From Terfezia claveryi (taxonomy: Eukaryota > Ascomycota > Pezizomycetes > Pezizales > Pezizaceae), in contig WHUX01000171.1 in the NCBI GenBank assembly GCA_015179025.1, positions 1-64,000 of the forward strand: a stretch of 64,000 bases of DNA, read 5' to 3'. Under the pieces are notes generated by a model that worked only from the letters and a program-made list of their open reading frames with translations, had not been told where the DNA came from and ran no database searches. Position numbers and translations under genes: made by a program. Shown piece by piece: positions 30,080-41,982 of the stretch. The first letter of the stretch is position 1. Every line of letters begins with the position of its first letter.

Positions 30080-32863
30080 AAGGCTGCCAAGGCATGCCTA
30101 ACTCAAGAAAATATTACAAAACTTGATTTCTTTAGTGGATTGGATAAGGTATATAATATGAATGAGTGGAAATGTGTCTTTAATTGGAAACTTGTGCTAA
30201 TTGTATTTGAGGCCAGGAAGAGATGATATTATGGTGGGAAAGAAATAAGGCAAAGATATCTTATTTACAGACTCCATTACTTCTAGTAGGTTTTAAAAGA
30301 GAAATAGAATATTGATTGGGACAAAATCCTCTGCTTCTTTGAGACATTATTAAAACTTTAGAGGACCTCAAAAAAATAGCTAAGGAAAGTAACTTGCAAG
30401 CAACAATTTGGTCTAGAATCAGCAATAACTAATAATAGAAGTTAGTAGAGAACAAAATCTTTAAATTTGTAATAGATACTAAACTTTATAGAGAGAAGTG
30501 GGTAGAAGAGTAAGTTTTTCTTTGATTTTACTCTAAAATATTAATCTATATACTAAGGACAACAGCTATATGAATTAATTTCATATAATATTTCTCATGC
30601 TTTTCAGGATTTTATAGGTTATTGAAGTAAGAGTACTTAATAAATCAGTCTTACTAGAGAATCTTGAGCTCATAGATAGATATTACTTTGAAATAATAGA
30701 GGATTACTTGATTAAGAGTATATTTAAACTACTAGTGCCCTTTACCTAAGATGCTTTAAAGATCAGGATATGTTTCTTAGAGAAGATTAGTTTGGTATAA
30801 TACCAAAGTGCAGACACCAACCATATGTTCTTAGCTTTATTATCGAGAATGTTTTGATAAGTTACTTAGCTAAGGAAAGCCTTATACTATATAGCAAAAG
30901 CTTTGGTAGAATATAAATCTTATAGCTAAGGACTGGCTATCCAAATTTGGTAGATCTAAACCTAGAGCTTACTAAACCAAGTTTTTATATTTCTATCAAA
31001 AGGAACCACAAAGCCATTGATACAATAATTATCTAGTTAGATAAGCTAACTATAAAGATCATTACAACTTAAATAATAATAAACAATAAATATAGAAACT
31101 TAGATATTATATTTACACTATACTGGAATACTATTATGCTAATAGAAGGGCTAGTTACTAAGAACCTATTACTTAGATTCAAGAAATATAAGCTCATCTT
31201 TTTATAGATAGTCAAAGATCCTGAAAGGTTTCAATTCAAGAAGAGTAAAGTTCTAGCAAAGGTTATAAGGATTAACAATATAGATCTTTATCACCTAGAG
31301 TACTTAAGAGTCATTTAAGAGATAAAAGACATATACCCAAAGTTGGCATCAGGATTGGAACTAGCAAGAGTAACCTACTAGGATAAAAATGAGCAGCTAG
31401 CTGAAAATAAAAAAAAATACAAAGAATAAAAAAAAAAAAAATATTAAGATAAGTACTCAAGTCTATTGACATACCTATTGATTCAACCTAGTCTAGTTGG
31501 CACAAGCCCCTTGAAGAGAGTCTGGTAGAAAACTTTTATTTTTTGGAAGCTAACTACTAGTAGTTCAAACTGGCTAGTAGCTAATAATTAGGATAGTATC
31601 ATTCAGGCTCAGTATTAAACTAGTGAGTTCATTTAGACCTACTATGCCCTCCTACTAGCATTTGAAACTCTATAACATATTCAGGACTAATAGAATACCC
31701 TCTATCAAATATGTATTACTTCACTATCATCCTCCTCTCTAAAACTAGAACCTATTGTATAATCAGTAGCTTTATCAGTTGCACCTAGACTATCTAGGAA
31801 AAGCAAATAGCTAGTACTATTGCATAGTACTACTATACTTTACGGGGATGCCAATCATTACTGGGATGCTAATTAGTTATATACTAATTAGTAGCATAGT
31901 ATTATAAAATAATTCTAAGGCTACAACAATATCAGATTATAATAGATTTCAATACTAGTCATAATATTAGAATTAGTAGTCCTTATAGCCTCAACCTTGA
32001 GGGATCCTATTTATTTTAGAGTATCTAAGATATAGTTTGAGCATTGGGAAAAAATTGTCTAGTATTTATCTACTCTTTATATGAAATTCAGAAAACTAAC
32101 CCAGTGGAATATATAAACTAATATAGGACTAGTGCAAGCTAGAAATAAGCAATAGGAAGGCTAAAACAATATAAGTAAGTTTTAGAGGCTTAATAAGAGC
32201 TGCACATTTGCCATACAATTTTAGTATTTGAACAGAGAAAATATATATCAATTTAGAAGACAACAGCAGCCTTTGGACTTTCCTATACTATATTATATAG
32301 GTAGTTAAATAGAACAGAATCCTATATAAAGGGGCATATTATATAACAGTTATGTATACTAGTAGAAAATAAGGCAATTATATGATGGATCTTAAAATTA
32401 GAGGAGTGAGAATTCTTTACTTGAATTTTATATATAAAGAAGAGTATTACCTTATTAAAAGGTATTGAGTGGAATAAAAAATCTATAGTAGGGAAAAATT
32501 AAATTACTTGCTTTCTGTATTATTATCTGTTTCTTGTTTCAAAGCTCAATAGCTAGTTTGACAAAAAAAGAATTAAGGCTAGTAATTCTGAAATTATTCA
32601 AGATTACTTTAAAAAGCTTTTACAACTTAAAAACTTTACCAAATTATCGATACTACAATCTACAAAATAGATAAAAAGGAATTTAGGCAAGAGATTTCAG
32701 ATTGAGCTAAGGTTATTTACTTAAAACATAGTTAAGGTATAACTGGTAAACTAGCAATAGATAGAAATTAAGAGATGACTATAGTAGTAGAAGTAATATT
32801 TGAAGAAGACATTGTACTACTGCCTTTACTTATATATAAATAAGCAGAATATTATATAAACTG
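30080..32863. other. AT-rich, stop-riddled remnant of coding sequence
   Basis: On the plus strand, stretches of readable protein are interrupted mainly by TAG codons where Gln would fit. The first part (to about 31430) could be the remaining C-terminal half of the NTPase gene: residues such as VIRINNIDLYHLEYL and KDIYPKLASGLELARV are protein-like. The second part (31500-32800) reads as a different protein with EHWEKIVQYLSTLYMKFRKL. Poly(A) stretches at 31400-31440 separate them. I recognise neither part. This looks like mutation of CA to TA on a large scale. Confidence 0.4.
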
Positions 32864-33410
32864 TGTCACAACTGTATGCTCAGTTGTCCTCGCTATCACC
32901 TGCGATGCAGGTAATGGGTTATTACCATTATTGTCTTTGTCATCACCTACGATCGCAGGTGATGGGTTATTGTTATCGTTACCTTGCTTGGCTTCCGAGA
33001 TAGGGATCTTGGGAAGCTTATTTCCCCCATTGCTTTGACTGAGTTATATATATATAGAGCCTGTCCCTCGTACTGTTATTGGATCCCTATCCAATATCTT
33101 GTATACCCAATACAGGACCTTGCTTCTCCCAGTACTTGTGCACCTCCCTTGTACATATCCTTGTCTCATACAAAACAACTCTGCAGCATAGCTGCCTCCC
33201 TCCAACATATGTGGCAACCACTTCCGCGTGTCTCTTATCCTTGCCTCTTGCCTTCTGAATATCCTGCCCCCCCTGACATTATTTGTGATATCCGTAGCAA
33301 GTGTCCGTAATAAGTATAGTTTTCCTAGTCATACATGTAGCATTCCTAGGTGAGTGTTACCCTAGCCCTGCCCTTGCCTTGCCCCTATCCTTTCCCTAGA
33401 TTACACACAT
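32864..33410 (+). repeat. 5' LTR of element B, first part
   Basis: Starts TGTCACAACTG and matches the 3' LTR from 45869. It is interrupted at 33410 after CACAT by the start of element A; the rest of the LTR resumes at 40680. Confidence 0.9.
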
Positions 33411-34992
33411 TGTAATAATGGCTCTAGAGACAGGGCGACCAAGGGGTATGCCGGGGCAGTGGCAAAGGGGAATCACACACGTAGGAGCGCTACGTGTGTG
33501 ATCTGGGGAAAGGCTAGGGACAAGGCAAGGGCAAGAGGCAAGAGAGGCCGAGGGCAAGGGGCACGAGACACACGGAGGCAGTTGCCGCGTATGTCGGAGG
33601 GAGGCAGCTGTGCTGCAGAGCTGTTCACGAGACAAGAGGGTGCACAAGGGAGGTGCACAAGCGTTGGGAGAGGCAAGATTCTGTATTAGGTATACAAGAC
33701 GTTGGATGGGGATCCAACGAGAGGGCGGAGGGATGAAGATATATATGTTCTGGTCCGTTCCGGGATCCGGTCCATACCAGTATGGCCAGGTCTATACCGG
33801 TATGGACTAGATATCGCAACGGACTAGGCCGTTATGGTATGGCTGGATATCGCAATGGACTAGGCCATTACGGGATTAAATTGTTCAATGTCACGGATAG
33901 CAACAAGGATTTACCACAATACCACAGCAGCCACAGCGACATTAAAATTACTAAATAGGGACATATCCGATATGAAGGTTATTTTGTAGCAACATTTGGT
34001 CAAAGAACATCAGAGATAACATAGGCGACCTATCCAAAAAAAAACTCAGTAGAGGTATAACCGAAATGAAAGTTATTAGAGAAATGTTCTGGTCCGTTAC
34101 GGAATTGAAACCTTTAGTTCGTGAGAATTTTCTTCAATGCAACACACTTATTCAACGTAACATATTGTGTACACTAACATTACCAGAGCACACCGTGGAA
34201 TTACCAACATACCACGACATTCCAGCCCTTACCATAATATCAGTTGGTCAGAAGATAATGGTGCTATTGATTTGAATCAGTTTCACCCCCTAGGTTTCAC
34301 TTGATCTCGAAGCGCAATTATTGAAGTAAATCCCAGGTGACCTTTGAGAAGTAATTCCTTAATATCCAATTCAAGTACATGGTGACTAACAAGAACTACC
34401 TAGGAATTGCAGAATTAAAGCATACCTGCAAGACCCAAATAACTGCGATGGAAGGAAAGTAATGATGGGAAACAAGTGGCTTTGGAGCATGATGTAACAT
34501 ATTCGTGATACTTTGCTGCATTCAGAAAAGAACAAGACCTATAGTACTATGAACGAGAGGTATCATGAAATTACTCGTAGTGAAGTTTGAGCTTTTGTTA
34601 TGTATAAAATATAATAGACCCGGTTTCCACTCAATTTGGCTTCGTTCATCGCTCAGAGTATAGATATATACCATCCCGGAACGGCCCGGCAATCTCGCAA
34701 TGGCCCAGTCCATACCAGTATGGGGGGCCATACCGGTATGGCCCGAGCAATCCCGGAACGGCCCGGTCCATACCGGTATGGACCGGAATCCTAGAACGGA
34801 CCAGAACATATATACATGATTCCAGGCCAAGGCCGTGGAAGGAATAAGCTTCCCGAGATTCCTATCTCGGAAGCTAAGATAACAATCACCCATCGACGAC
34901 ACCCGAACAAGCCTGTTCGAGTGTCAAAACAGCATGACACCCGAACAAGCCTGTTGGAGTGTCAAATCAAGACTAAGAACACGGTTGTGACA
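33411..34992 (-). repeat. 3' LTR of element A, split by element X
   Basis: LTR sequence occupies 33411-33746 and about 34808-34992. Compared with the 5' LTR it also holds an extra tandem copy of a 38-bp segment containing the gacacccgaacaagcctgtt hairpin word. Confidence 0.88.
33747..34807. mobile_element. DNA element X, non-autonomous, with inverted ends and CCATACCGGTATGG palindromes
   Basis: A 1061-bp insertion in the 3' LTR of element A. The ends are inverted repeats gttctggtccgttc / gaacggaccagaac. The target is an AT run, duplicated as atatat (or TATA if one more base is given to each end). Subterminal zones at both sides contain repeated palindromes: ccataccagtatgg and ccataccggtatgg, including the perfect 20-bp palindrome at 34765-34784. 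An open frame of 69 codons (34066-34275) has no recognised motif. It is MITE-like or a deleted derivative of a larger DNA transposon; the superfamily is not determined. Confidence 0.8.
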
Positions 34993-35291
34993 CTATCCCC
35001 CCTTTAGGCTGGAGCTCCAGCGACTAGGAGGCCTGGGTACGATAACCGGCAAAATCAACACAGGAAACAACAACAAAGGCAAAGACAAGGATTCCAACTC
35101 CAAACAACAAGAAGAATGAGAAGAGCGAGAAGAACGAGAGTCGGACGGGCTCCACCGTATGACTCTCAAAAGACACAACATCATTCCATTGGGCGAGGCT
35201 TCCTTGGGTATTGCTGGTGGAATAGGGCGACCAAATCCTGCGCATTCTCTAAGTCCTCTGCGGGTTGCCAGGTAGCCTCCTCATCCCCTAA
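34993..35291. other. 3' non-coding region of element A
   Basis: Purine tract complement (ctatccccccttta) next to the 3' LTR, then untranslated sequence and the last decayed chromodomain codons. The same layout is seen in elements B, C and D. Confidence 0.6.
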
Positions 35292-38200
35292 CTACTTGAC
35301 CTTATACTGAACTCGTCTATAGCGTTTCCTTGAGTCCAGTACCTCCTCAACCTCCAACTCCTCTTCACCTGCGATCACCACTGGAGGAGGTGGGGGGTGC
35401 TTTTGCCCGGGAAGGGGATCGTCGGCGGCTGGCTCGATCTCCGAGACATGAACGACCGGATGGCGCTTGATATCCTTGGGAAACCTCAGCTGATAAGCAT
35501 GAGTGCCCACAGCTGCTAACACCTCGTAGGGGCCTAGGAACTTGTGATCCAGCTTGCGAGATGGCCATTCCGTTCGGAAGTGCCTGCTGGAGAGCCACAC
35601 CTTGTCTCCTGGCTGATATCTGGGGGCTGGCAACCGTAATCCATTGGCATACTCAGCTTGCCGGGCTTGCGCATATCCCAGCTCGGCTTTCAGGGTACGG
35701 TGGAGTTCAGCGATTCCAACTGCGAACTCCTTAGCTGGGGGGTGGGCTTTTTACAGGGGCGCCAGGGCATCCACAAACCGGGGGTGCCAACCGTAATTAG
35801 CCAGGAAAGGGGAGGTTTTGGAGGATTCCGAGAACTGGTTGTTCGCGGCGAATTCGCAGGTGGCCAGCAACGAAACCTAGTTATCCTGCTGGTAATTGAC
35901 AAAGACCCGCAGATATTGCTCCATAATGGCGTTCATCCTCTCCGATTGGACGTCCGTCTGGGGTGATATGCCGTTGACAGGTGTACTTTGATCCCCAGAA
36001 GTTCGCAGAAGGCTTGCCAGAATTCTGAGGTAAACTGAGGGCCACGGTCGGATATGATAGACTCAGGAAGGCCATGGTATCGGAATACATTGTTGAGGTA
36101 GAGGTTGGCTAACTCTGGGGTGGAGCAGGTGTCCCGGTAAGGTATAACATGCCTCATTTTCGTCAACCGATCTACCACCATCAAGATGGCATTGAACTCC
36201 GAATCTTCTGGCAACCCTGTCACGAAGTCCATAGTCAGGTGCAGCTACGGCCGATCAGGGATATCCAGAGGTTTCAGGGTCCCATACGGGGCATGGCGGA
36301 CAGGCTTAGCATGCTTGCAAACGTGACAGTTCCGGACGTACCGCTCCACGTCCTTCCATTAGTCAATCCATGTGTATTCCCTGGCCAGAAGCTCTAACGT
36401 TTTGGCCACTCCAGGGTGACCTGCAACCAGGCTGTCATGGTGTTCCTTGATCAATCAAAGGCGCAGCTCTCCTTCTGGCACATACAGCCGTTCGAGGTGG
36501 TAGAGGAGGCCTTCTTGGATGGTACACTCGGCTAGGGAGATCTTGGGGTGGCGGCGCTGGCCAGAATCCACTGCTGTGATAATTTCCTTGGCCAGGGAGT
36601 CGTCCTCATATGCCTGTCTCACTAGTTGTCGGAGGTCAGCCTCAGCTTCCACATCAGCCTCAGCCTCAGCTTCAGCTTCTGCAAGGGTATTGGCCGCCAG
36701 GTCGAGATTTTCGGGTTTCAGTACCACCTGATTCTGGTACTTCAGCCTTTCATCCCCCCTTTAGGGAGATCTCCTGATCTCCTAGTTAGTACATCCGGCT
36801 TACCCCAGCCTTTCCCGGCCATACCTTATCTTGAAGTTAAACCGAGAGAGGAATTCCGACCACCTAGCCTGTCGGCGATTTAGCAATTTGGTGGTTGTGA
36901 AGTACTCTAGGTTCTTATGGTCAGAGAGGACCTCGATAACCCCCTTTGCTGATTCCAGGTGTAGTCTCCATTCCTCGAATGCTCGCATAATGGCCATTAA
37001 CTCCTTATCATAGATTTCGTAATTACACTCCGCCGGGGAGTGCTTTTTGGAGAAATAGGCCACTGGGTAGAGGACTCCATCGACATACTGGGACAGGATT
37101 CCGGTGGAGACATAGTCAGAGGCATCCGTTTCCACGATGCACTCGCTATCAGGGTCAAAATGGGCCAGGATTGGGGCTGAGCAGAAGGCTTCCTTGAGGT
37201 TCTGGAAGGCGGATTGGGCTTCTGGATTCCAGTGGAAGGCCCTTTTTGTCAGGTGTGAGCCAGCTTCTACCTTCGTTTTCGTCAAGGCCATCAGGGGTGC
37301 CGCGATTCTTGTGTATCCCAGGATAAATCGGCGGTAGAAGTTGGCAAATCCTAGGAAGGCCTGCACATCCTTCAAATTGGCTGGGGTTTCCCACTCTTGG
37401 ATTGCAGCAACTTTGGCAGGGTCCATCCTAATACCTTTCGTGGTTATGATCAAGCCCAGGTACTTCACCTCTTGGACGTGGAATTCGCATTTTTCAGGCT
37501 TAAGGTACAGCTCAACCTGCTCCAGCTTCTCCAAGACTTGCCTGACATGGATTTTGTGCTCTGCCAGAGTATCTGAATAGATCAAGATATCGTCGAGGTA
37601 AGCCGTGCAGAACACGTCCAGGAAGTCTCGCAGAGTGTCGTTAATAAAGTGTTGGAAAGAGGCCGGGGTATTGGTCAAGCCGAAGGGCATGACGTTGTAC
37701 TCGAAGTGGCTGTAACGTGTCCGGAAGGCAGTTTTCCACTCCTCCCCCTTAGCGATCCGTACCAGGTTGTACGCCCCTCTCAAGTCCAATTTGGTGAACT
37801 ATTTTGCCTTGGAAAGCCTGGCTAATGTCTCCTGGATTAGGGGTAGGGGGTACCTGTTTTTAACCGTTATTTCATTTAGGCCCCGGTAATTGACACACAA
37901 CCGGAGAGAGCATCCGATTTCTTCACGAAAAGCACTGGAGGCACCCGCTGGTGAGGAGCTGTGGCGAATGAAGCTCTTGTTGAGATTTTCCTCCAAGTAT
38001 TTCTTCAAAGCTTCCAGCTCCAACCGGGACATTCTGTAGAGGGGCCCATAGGGAGGGGTTTTACCCTCTATTAGTGGAATCATGTGGTCATATGGCCGGT
38101 GGGGTGCGAGTTTTTCTGCGGTCTTTTCCGAGAACAGGTCGATGAATTCGTGGTATTTATTCGGGACCATGGACTTCCACTCCTCCTTCGACTGGGTCTT

Positions 38201-39086
38201 ACCAATCTCCAGATTTACCTCATGTATGGACAGAGCATGAGCCTTCAGCTTGTGCCTCCTGGTGAGGTAAGCGAAAGCCCCTGCCCCAATAAAGCTAATA
38301 TTCAGGGCTTTGGGGGAGGTTGAACAGGGGGAGTAGGGGGGACGGGGGAACGGGAGGAACGGGGGGAACGGGGGGAACGGGGGGAATGGGGGGAATGGGG
38401 GGAACAGGGGGAGCACGGCAGTGACCAGCATTGATGTGCGCGGGCTGGTGTACTACCTGGGTTGGGTGGATTATCGGGGGTGGTAATGCATATAGCCCCG
38501 TGACGGTGATTTTTAGACCTCCATAGTTTGTTCTGCAATAATGGCTATTGAATTGCAAGGTGTAAGAGCCAAAGCTAAATGACACATCGTGCATTCTGAG
38601 CCAGGGGATTCCAAGGACAATTGGATATTTTAGTTTGGTCACGAACATTGGGAGGTCCTCCGAATGGTCTCCAATGGCATGGGGCAGACACACGAGGTGG
38701 GTAATAGCCCCAGAAGAGATAGGGCAGCCGTCAATGACATCAAGAAGGCGGGGGGTCTTTAGCTTGGAGGTTGGTATGGAGTTTTTACTGATGAAGGTCT
38801 GATCAATGAAAGCTATCCCCGAAGCACCACAATCTATGAGAGCTGATGTTACCACTGTTTTACCAATGAATTTAACAGTTATTGGTACTACAAAATGCTC
38901 GCCAAACAAGCGAGATTCATCAACAGACATAGATGCAGGCAATGAAAACGCAGACAAAGATAAATGACCCATAATAGGTCCCTTGCTAGTGTCAGCAACT
39001 AGGCAAGGGACTCCGCTTTTCCCGACTCCTCTGGGGTCTCGGACAACGCATGTATGGCCAGGGAGCGATTCTTTCGAAGGGGGCAA
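35292..39086 (-). pseudogene. Pol of element A (protease, RT, RNase H, integrase, chromodomain), broken
   Basis: In order on the minus strand: the protease with IDCGASGIAFID (39086-38295), a PPFPPFPP-rich linker, the RT N-terminal half (to 37799), YLDDILIYS and the RNase H region with [12 protein letters not shown] (37789-36800), an EAEAEADVEAEAD linker (36727-36455), the integrase with DFVTGLP and SDRGPQFTSEFW (36232-35933), and the C-terminal domain with QYKVK (35633-35292). Stops fall between these pieces, for example just after the RT N-terminal half near 37799 and in the chromodomain at 35292. Most of the broken codons fit single transitions. Confidence 0.88.
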
Positions 39087-40197
39087 GCCGTAATGAAGTG
39101 GTCGGCCTTCCCACAGGCTATGTATAGCCCATTATTCCGATGGCGTTCCCTCTGTTCTTGGGTCAGGCGGGGTCTGCCTGATGATAAATCCATGGGGGTG
39201 GGCCCTCCTGCCACAACAATGGGTGTGCTGGTTGATTGGCAGGGGCAGGGGCCGCTATTTTGGTGGCATGGTGTTGCTGAGGCTGATGCTGGGGTTGTGG
39301 GAGATGGGGTGCTGGCCTGTACATGGGGCAGTTGCGGAGCCGGGACATCCACTGTTCTACCCAGGAAGCCTGGTCAATGAATTCGTCAAGGGTTTTAGCT
39401 TCCGGGAGGCTGACCATAGCCTGCTGGATTTCGTCATTTAGCCCTTCCTGGAATTGCTCTAGTTTGGACTGGTCATTCCATCGGACCTCTGCCGCCAATC
39501 TCGAGAATTCTGCCACATAAGTAGACAGATCGGTGTTTTTCTGCCTGAGGGCTCGGAGGGCCCTACTGGTAGTGCCAATGGCATCGGGGTCCCCGAACGC
39601 CCTATCTAGGATTGTGAAAAGGGCTGAGATATCATTAAGCTTGATCCCGGTTTCGAGGACATATGGCTGAATCTGGTCACAAGCTTTCCCCTCCAGCAAG
39701 GCGAAAATGTATGCCAGTCAATGTTGTTCCAACGGGAACCTGGCAGAATCCCCGTTCAGCTTGAGATTGACTGCATTCTTCCAGGCTCGTAGACGGGCCC
39801 GGTCCCCATTGAACTTGAGGGGTGTCGGAATGCTTTCGGTCTTGTTGCTACTGGCTGCTGTTGTTGTTGGTATTGCTAGGTTTGCTAGGGCCTGGCTGAG
39901 GTATTGGACTGTAGTCCGTTCGTTGGCCAGGACAAGGTTTATATGGTCGAGATCCGTCTGGAGGACCGTGATCTCTTCGTCGGCAGATCTCAGCTTTCGT
40001 TCGGCCACGGCCAGGCTGTTGCCGAGTTCGGCCCCGATGGCATCCATGGCCTCGAAGATATCGATGATTTCTTGACGATAGGCATTTAATTCGTTCGGGC
40101 CTGAGAGTATAGGGGAGTTTCTCCAGGTTTGAAACCTGACAGTGGGTGGAGGGGTTCCGGACATGACAGCGTACCAGTTGGTCGATAGATCCAACAT
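38999..40197 (-). pseudogene. Gag of element A, broken
   Basis: Pieces 40197-39718, 39699-39163 and 39352-38999 read as one gag: a coiled-coil-like N-terminus (ELNAYRQEIIDIFEAMDAIG), the capsid-type region (FNGDRARLRAWKN, then LSTYVAEFSRLAAEVRWND) and a C-terminal knuckle, CGKADHFITAC. The first Cys of the CCHC knuckle is replaced (LYIAC). A stop near 39715 and a frameshift near 39250-39350 break it. The gag frame ends ESLA-stop at 38999-39001, downstream of a GGGAAAA heptamer. Confidence 0.85.
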
Positions 40198-40199
40198 AG

Positions 40200-40674
40200 T
40201 GTAATGACGGCTCTAGGGACAGGGCAACCAAGGGGTACACCGGGGCAGTAGCAAAGGGGAATCGCACACGTAGGAGTGCTACGTGTGTGATCTGGGGAAA
40301 GGCTAGGGATAAGGCAAGGGCAAGAGGCAAGAGAGGCCGAGGGCAAGGGGCACGAGAAACGCGGAGGCAGTTGCCACGTGTCGGAGGGAGGCAGCTGTGC
40401 TGCAGAGCTGTTCACGAGACAAGGGGGTGTACAAGGGAGGTGCACAAGCATTGGAAGAGGCAAGATCCTGTATTAGGTATACAAGACGTTGGATGGGGAT
40501 CCAACGAGAGGGCGGAGGAATGAAGATATATATACATGATTCTAGGCCAAGGCCGTGGAAGGAATAAGCTTCCCGAGATTCCTATCTCGGAAGCTAAGAT
40601 AACAATTACCTATCGACGACACCCGAACAAGCCTATTCGAGTGTCAAATCAAGACTAAGAACATGGTTGTGACA
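40200..40674 (-). repeat. 5' LTR of element A
   Basis: 475 bp, plus-strand reading TGTAATGACGG...GGTTGTGACA. It is the uninterrupted reference that shows element X as an insertion in the partner LTR. Confidence 0.9.
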
Positions 40675-40679
40675 CACAT

Positions 40680-40761
40680 AGTGCTCCTATATGTGCGATT
40701 CCCCCTTGCCACTGCCCTGGCGTACCCCTTAGTCGCCTTGTCCCCTAGAGCCCTTGTTACA
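40680..40761 (+). repeat. 5' LTR of element B, second part
   Basis: Starts with agtgctcctatatgtgcg and ends cccttgttaca, matching the final 82 bp of the 3' LTR. It follows the second CACAT (40675-40679). Confidence 0.88.
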
Positions 40762-41982
40762 CTACGTTGGATCCTTTGGACCAACTGGTATGCAGTCATA
40801 TTAGGAGCAGCTCTCCCACCATCCGCCATCAGGTTCCAGACCTGGAAAAGCTCCCCTATACTCTTAGGCCCGAATGAATTGAATGCCTATTGTCGAGAAA
40901 TCATTGACATCTTCGAGGCCATGGATGCCATCGGGGCCGAATTCGGCAACAGCCTGGTCATGGTCGAACGAAAGCTGAGATCTGCCGATGAAGAGATCAT
41001 GGTCCTCTAGATAGATCTTGACCATATGAACCTTGCCTTAGCCACTGAACGGACCATGGTACAAAACCTTGGCCACGCCCTGGCGAATCTGGCTATCCCT
41101 ACGCCAACCACTACCACTAAAACGAAAAGTATCCCCACCCTCCCTAAGTTCAATAGGGATAGGGCTCGTCTACGAGCCTGGAAAAATACAATGAACATGA
41201 AGTTGAGCGGGGATTCGGCTAGGTTTCCATCAGAACAACACTGCCTAGCCTATGTGTTTGCCCTACTGGAGGGCAAGGCTACAGATCATATCTAGCCGTA
41301 TATGCTCGAGACAGGGATCAAGCTCGACAACGTCTCAGCCTTGTTTGTTATCTTGGATCGGGCGTTCGGAGATCCTGATGTAGTGGGGACGGCCAGTCGA
41401 GCGCTTCGGGCACTGAGACAGTTCAACTCAGAGCTGTCTACTTACGTCACAGAGTTCTCAAGGCTGGTCGTAGAGGTAAGGTGGAACGACTAGTCTAAGT
41501 TCAAGCAATTCCAGGAGGGGCTCAGCGATGAGCTCCAACAAGCTATAGTTACCCTCCCCGCAGTTGATACCCTTGAGGAGTTGATTGACCAAGCCTCCAT
41601 GGTGGAGCAACGAATGGCCAGATTACGCCACCGACCGGCCTTCCGACCAACCACCCGTCCAGCACAACAGCACCAGCAGCTGAAGCCAGCCCAATCCTCT
41701 GCAACAACCACGACTCTGGCCAACCAACTGGCATATCCTTCATTAGTGCCAGGAGGGCCCGCCCCTATGGATTTGTTCTCGGGAAGGCCTTGATTGACGC
41801 AGGAGGAACGGGACTGGCGCAGGGATAAAGGCTTGTGTATTGCATGTAGGAAGGCTGATCATTTTATCACAGCCTGTCCCCTTCAGAAAACCTATGCCTT
41901 GGCCATCCACACCATTTCCGACACTCCAGTATCACAGATCGAAGAGGTTGAAGAGTCGGGAAAAGGAGAGTCCCTTGCCTAG
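40762..41982 (+). pseudogene. Gag of element B, broken
   Basis: Readable from the end of the 5' LTR. ELNAYCREIIDIFEAMDAIG is followed by capsid-type residues, and the knuckle reads CIACRKADHFITAC with all CCHC positions kept, unlike elements A and C. In-frame TAG stops at about 41008, 41294 and 41491 all stand where CAG or a Gln fits in the other elements. The frame ends ESLA-stop at 41982, after GGGAAAA at 41958-41964. Confidence 0.85.

Larger units (their letters stand above)
33411..40674 (-). mobile_element. Ty3/gypsy chromovirus A, nested in element B
   Basis: Inserted in the 5' LTR of element B with an exact CACAT duplication (33406-33410 and 40675-40679). Its 5' LTR is 40200-40674 and its 3' LTR is 33411-34992, the latter split by element X. 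Gag, protease, reverse transcriptase, RNase H, integrase and chromodomain are all recognisable on the minus strand, but frames are broken. The minus-strand purine tract (taaagggggg) sits at about 34996-35005. Confidence 0.92.

Noticed and set aside
31400..31440. Poly(A) stretches as a LINE tail
   Set aside because: No matching target duplication or upstream LINE coding sequence was found.
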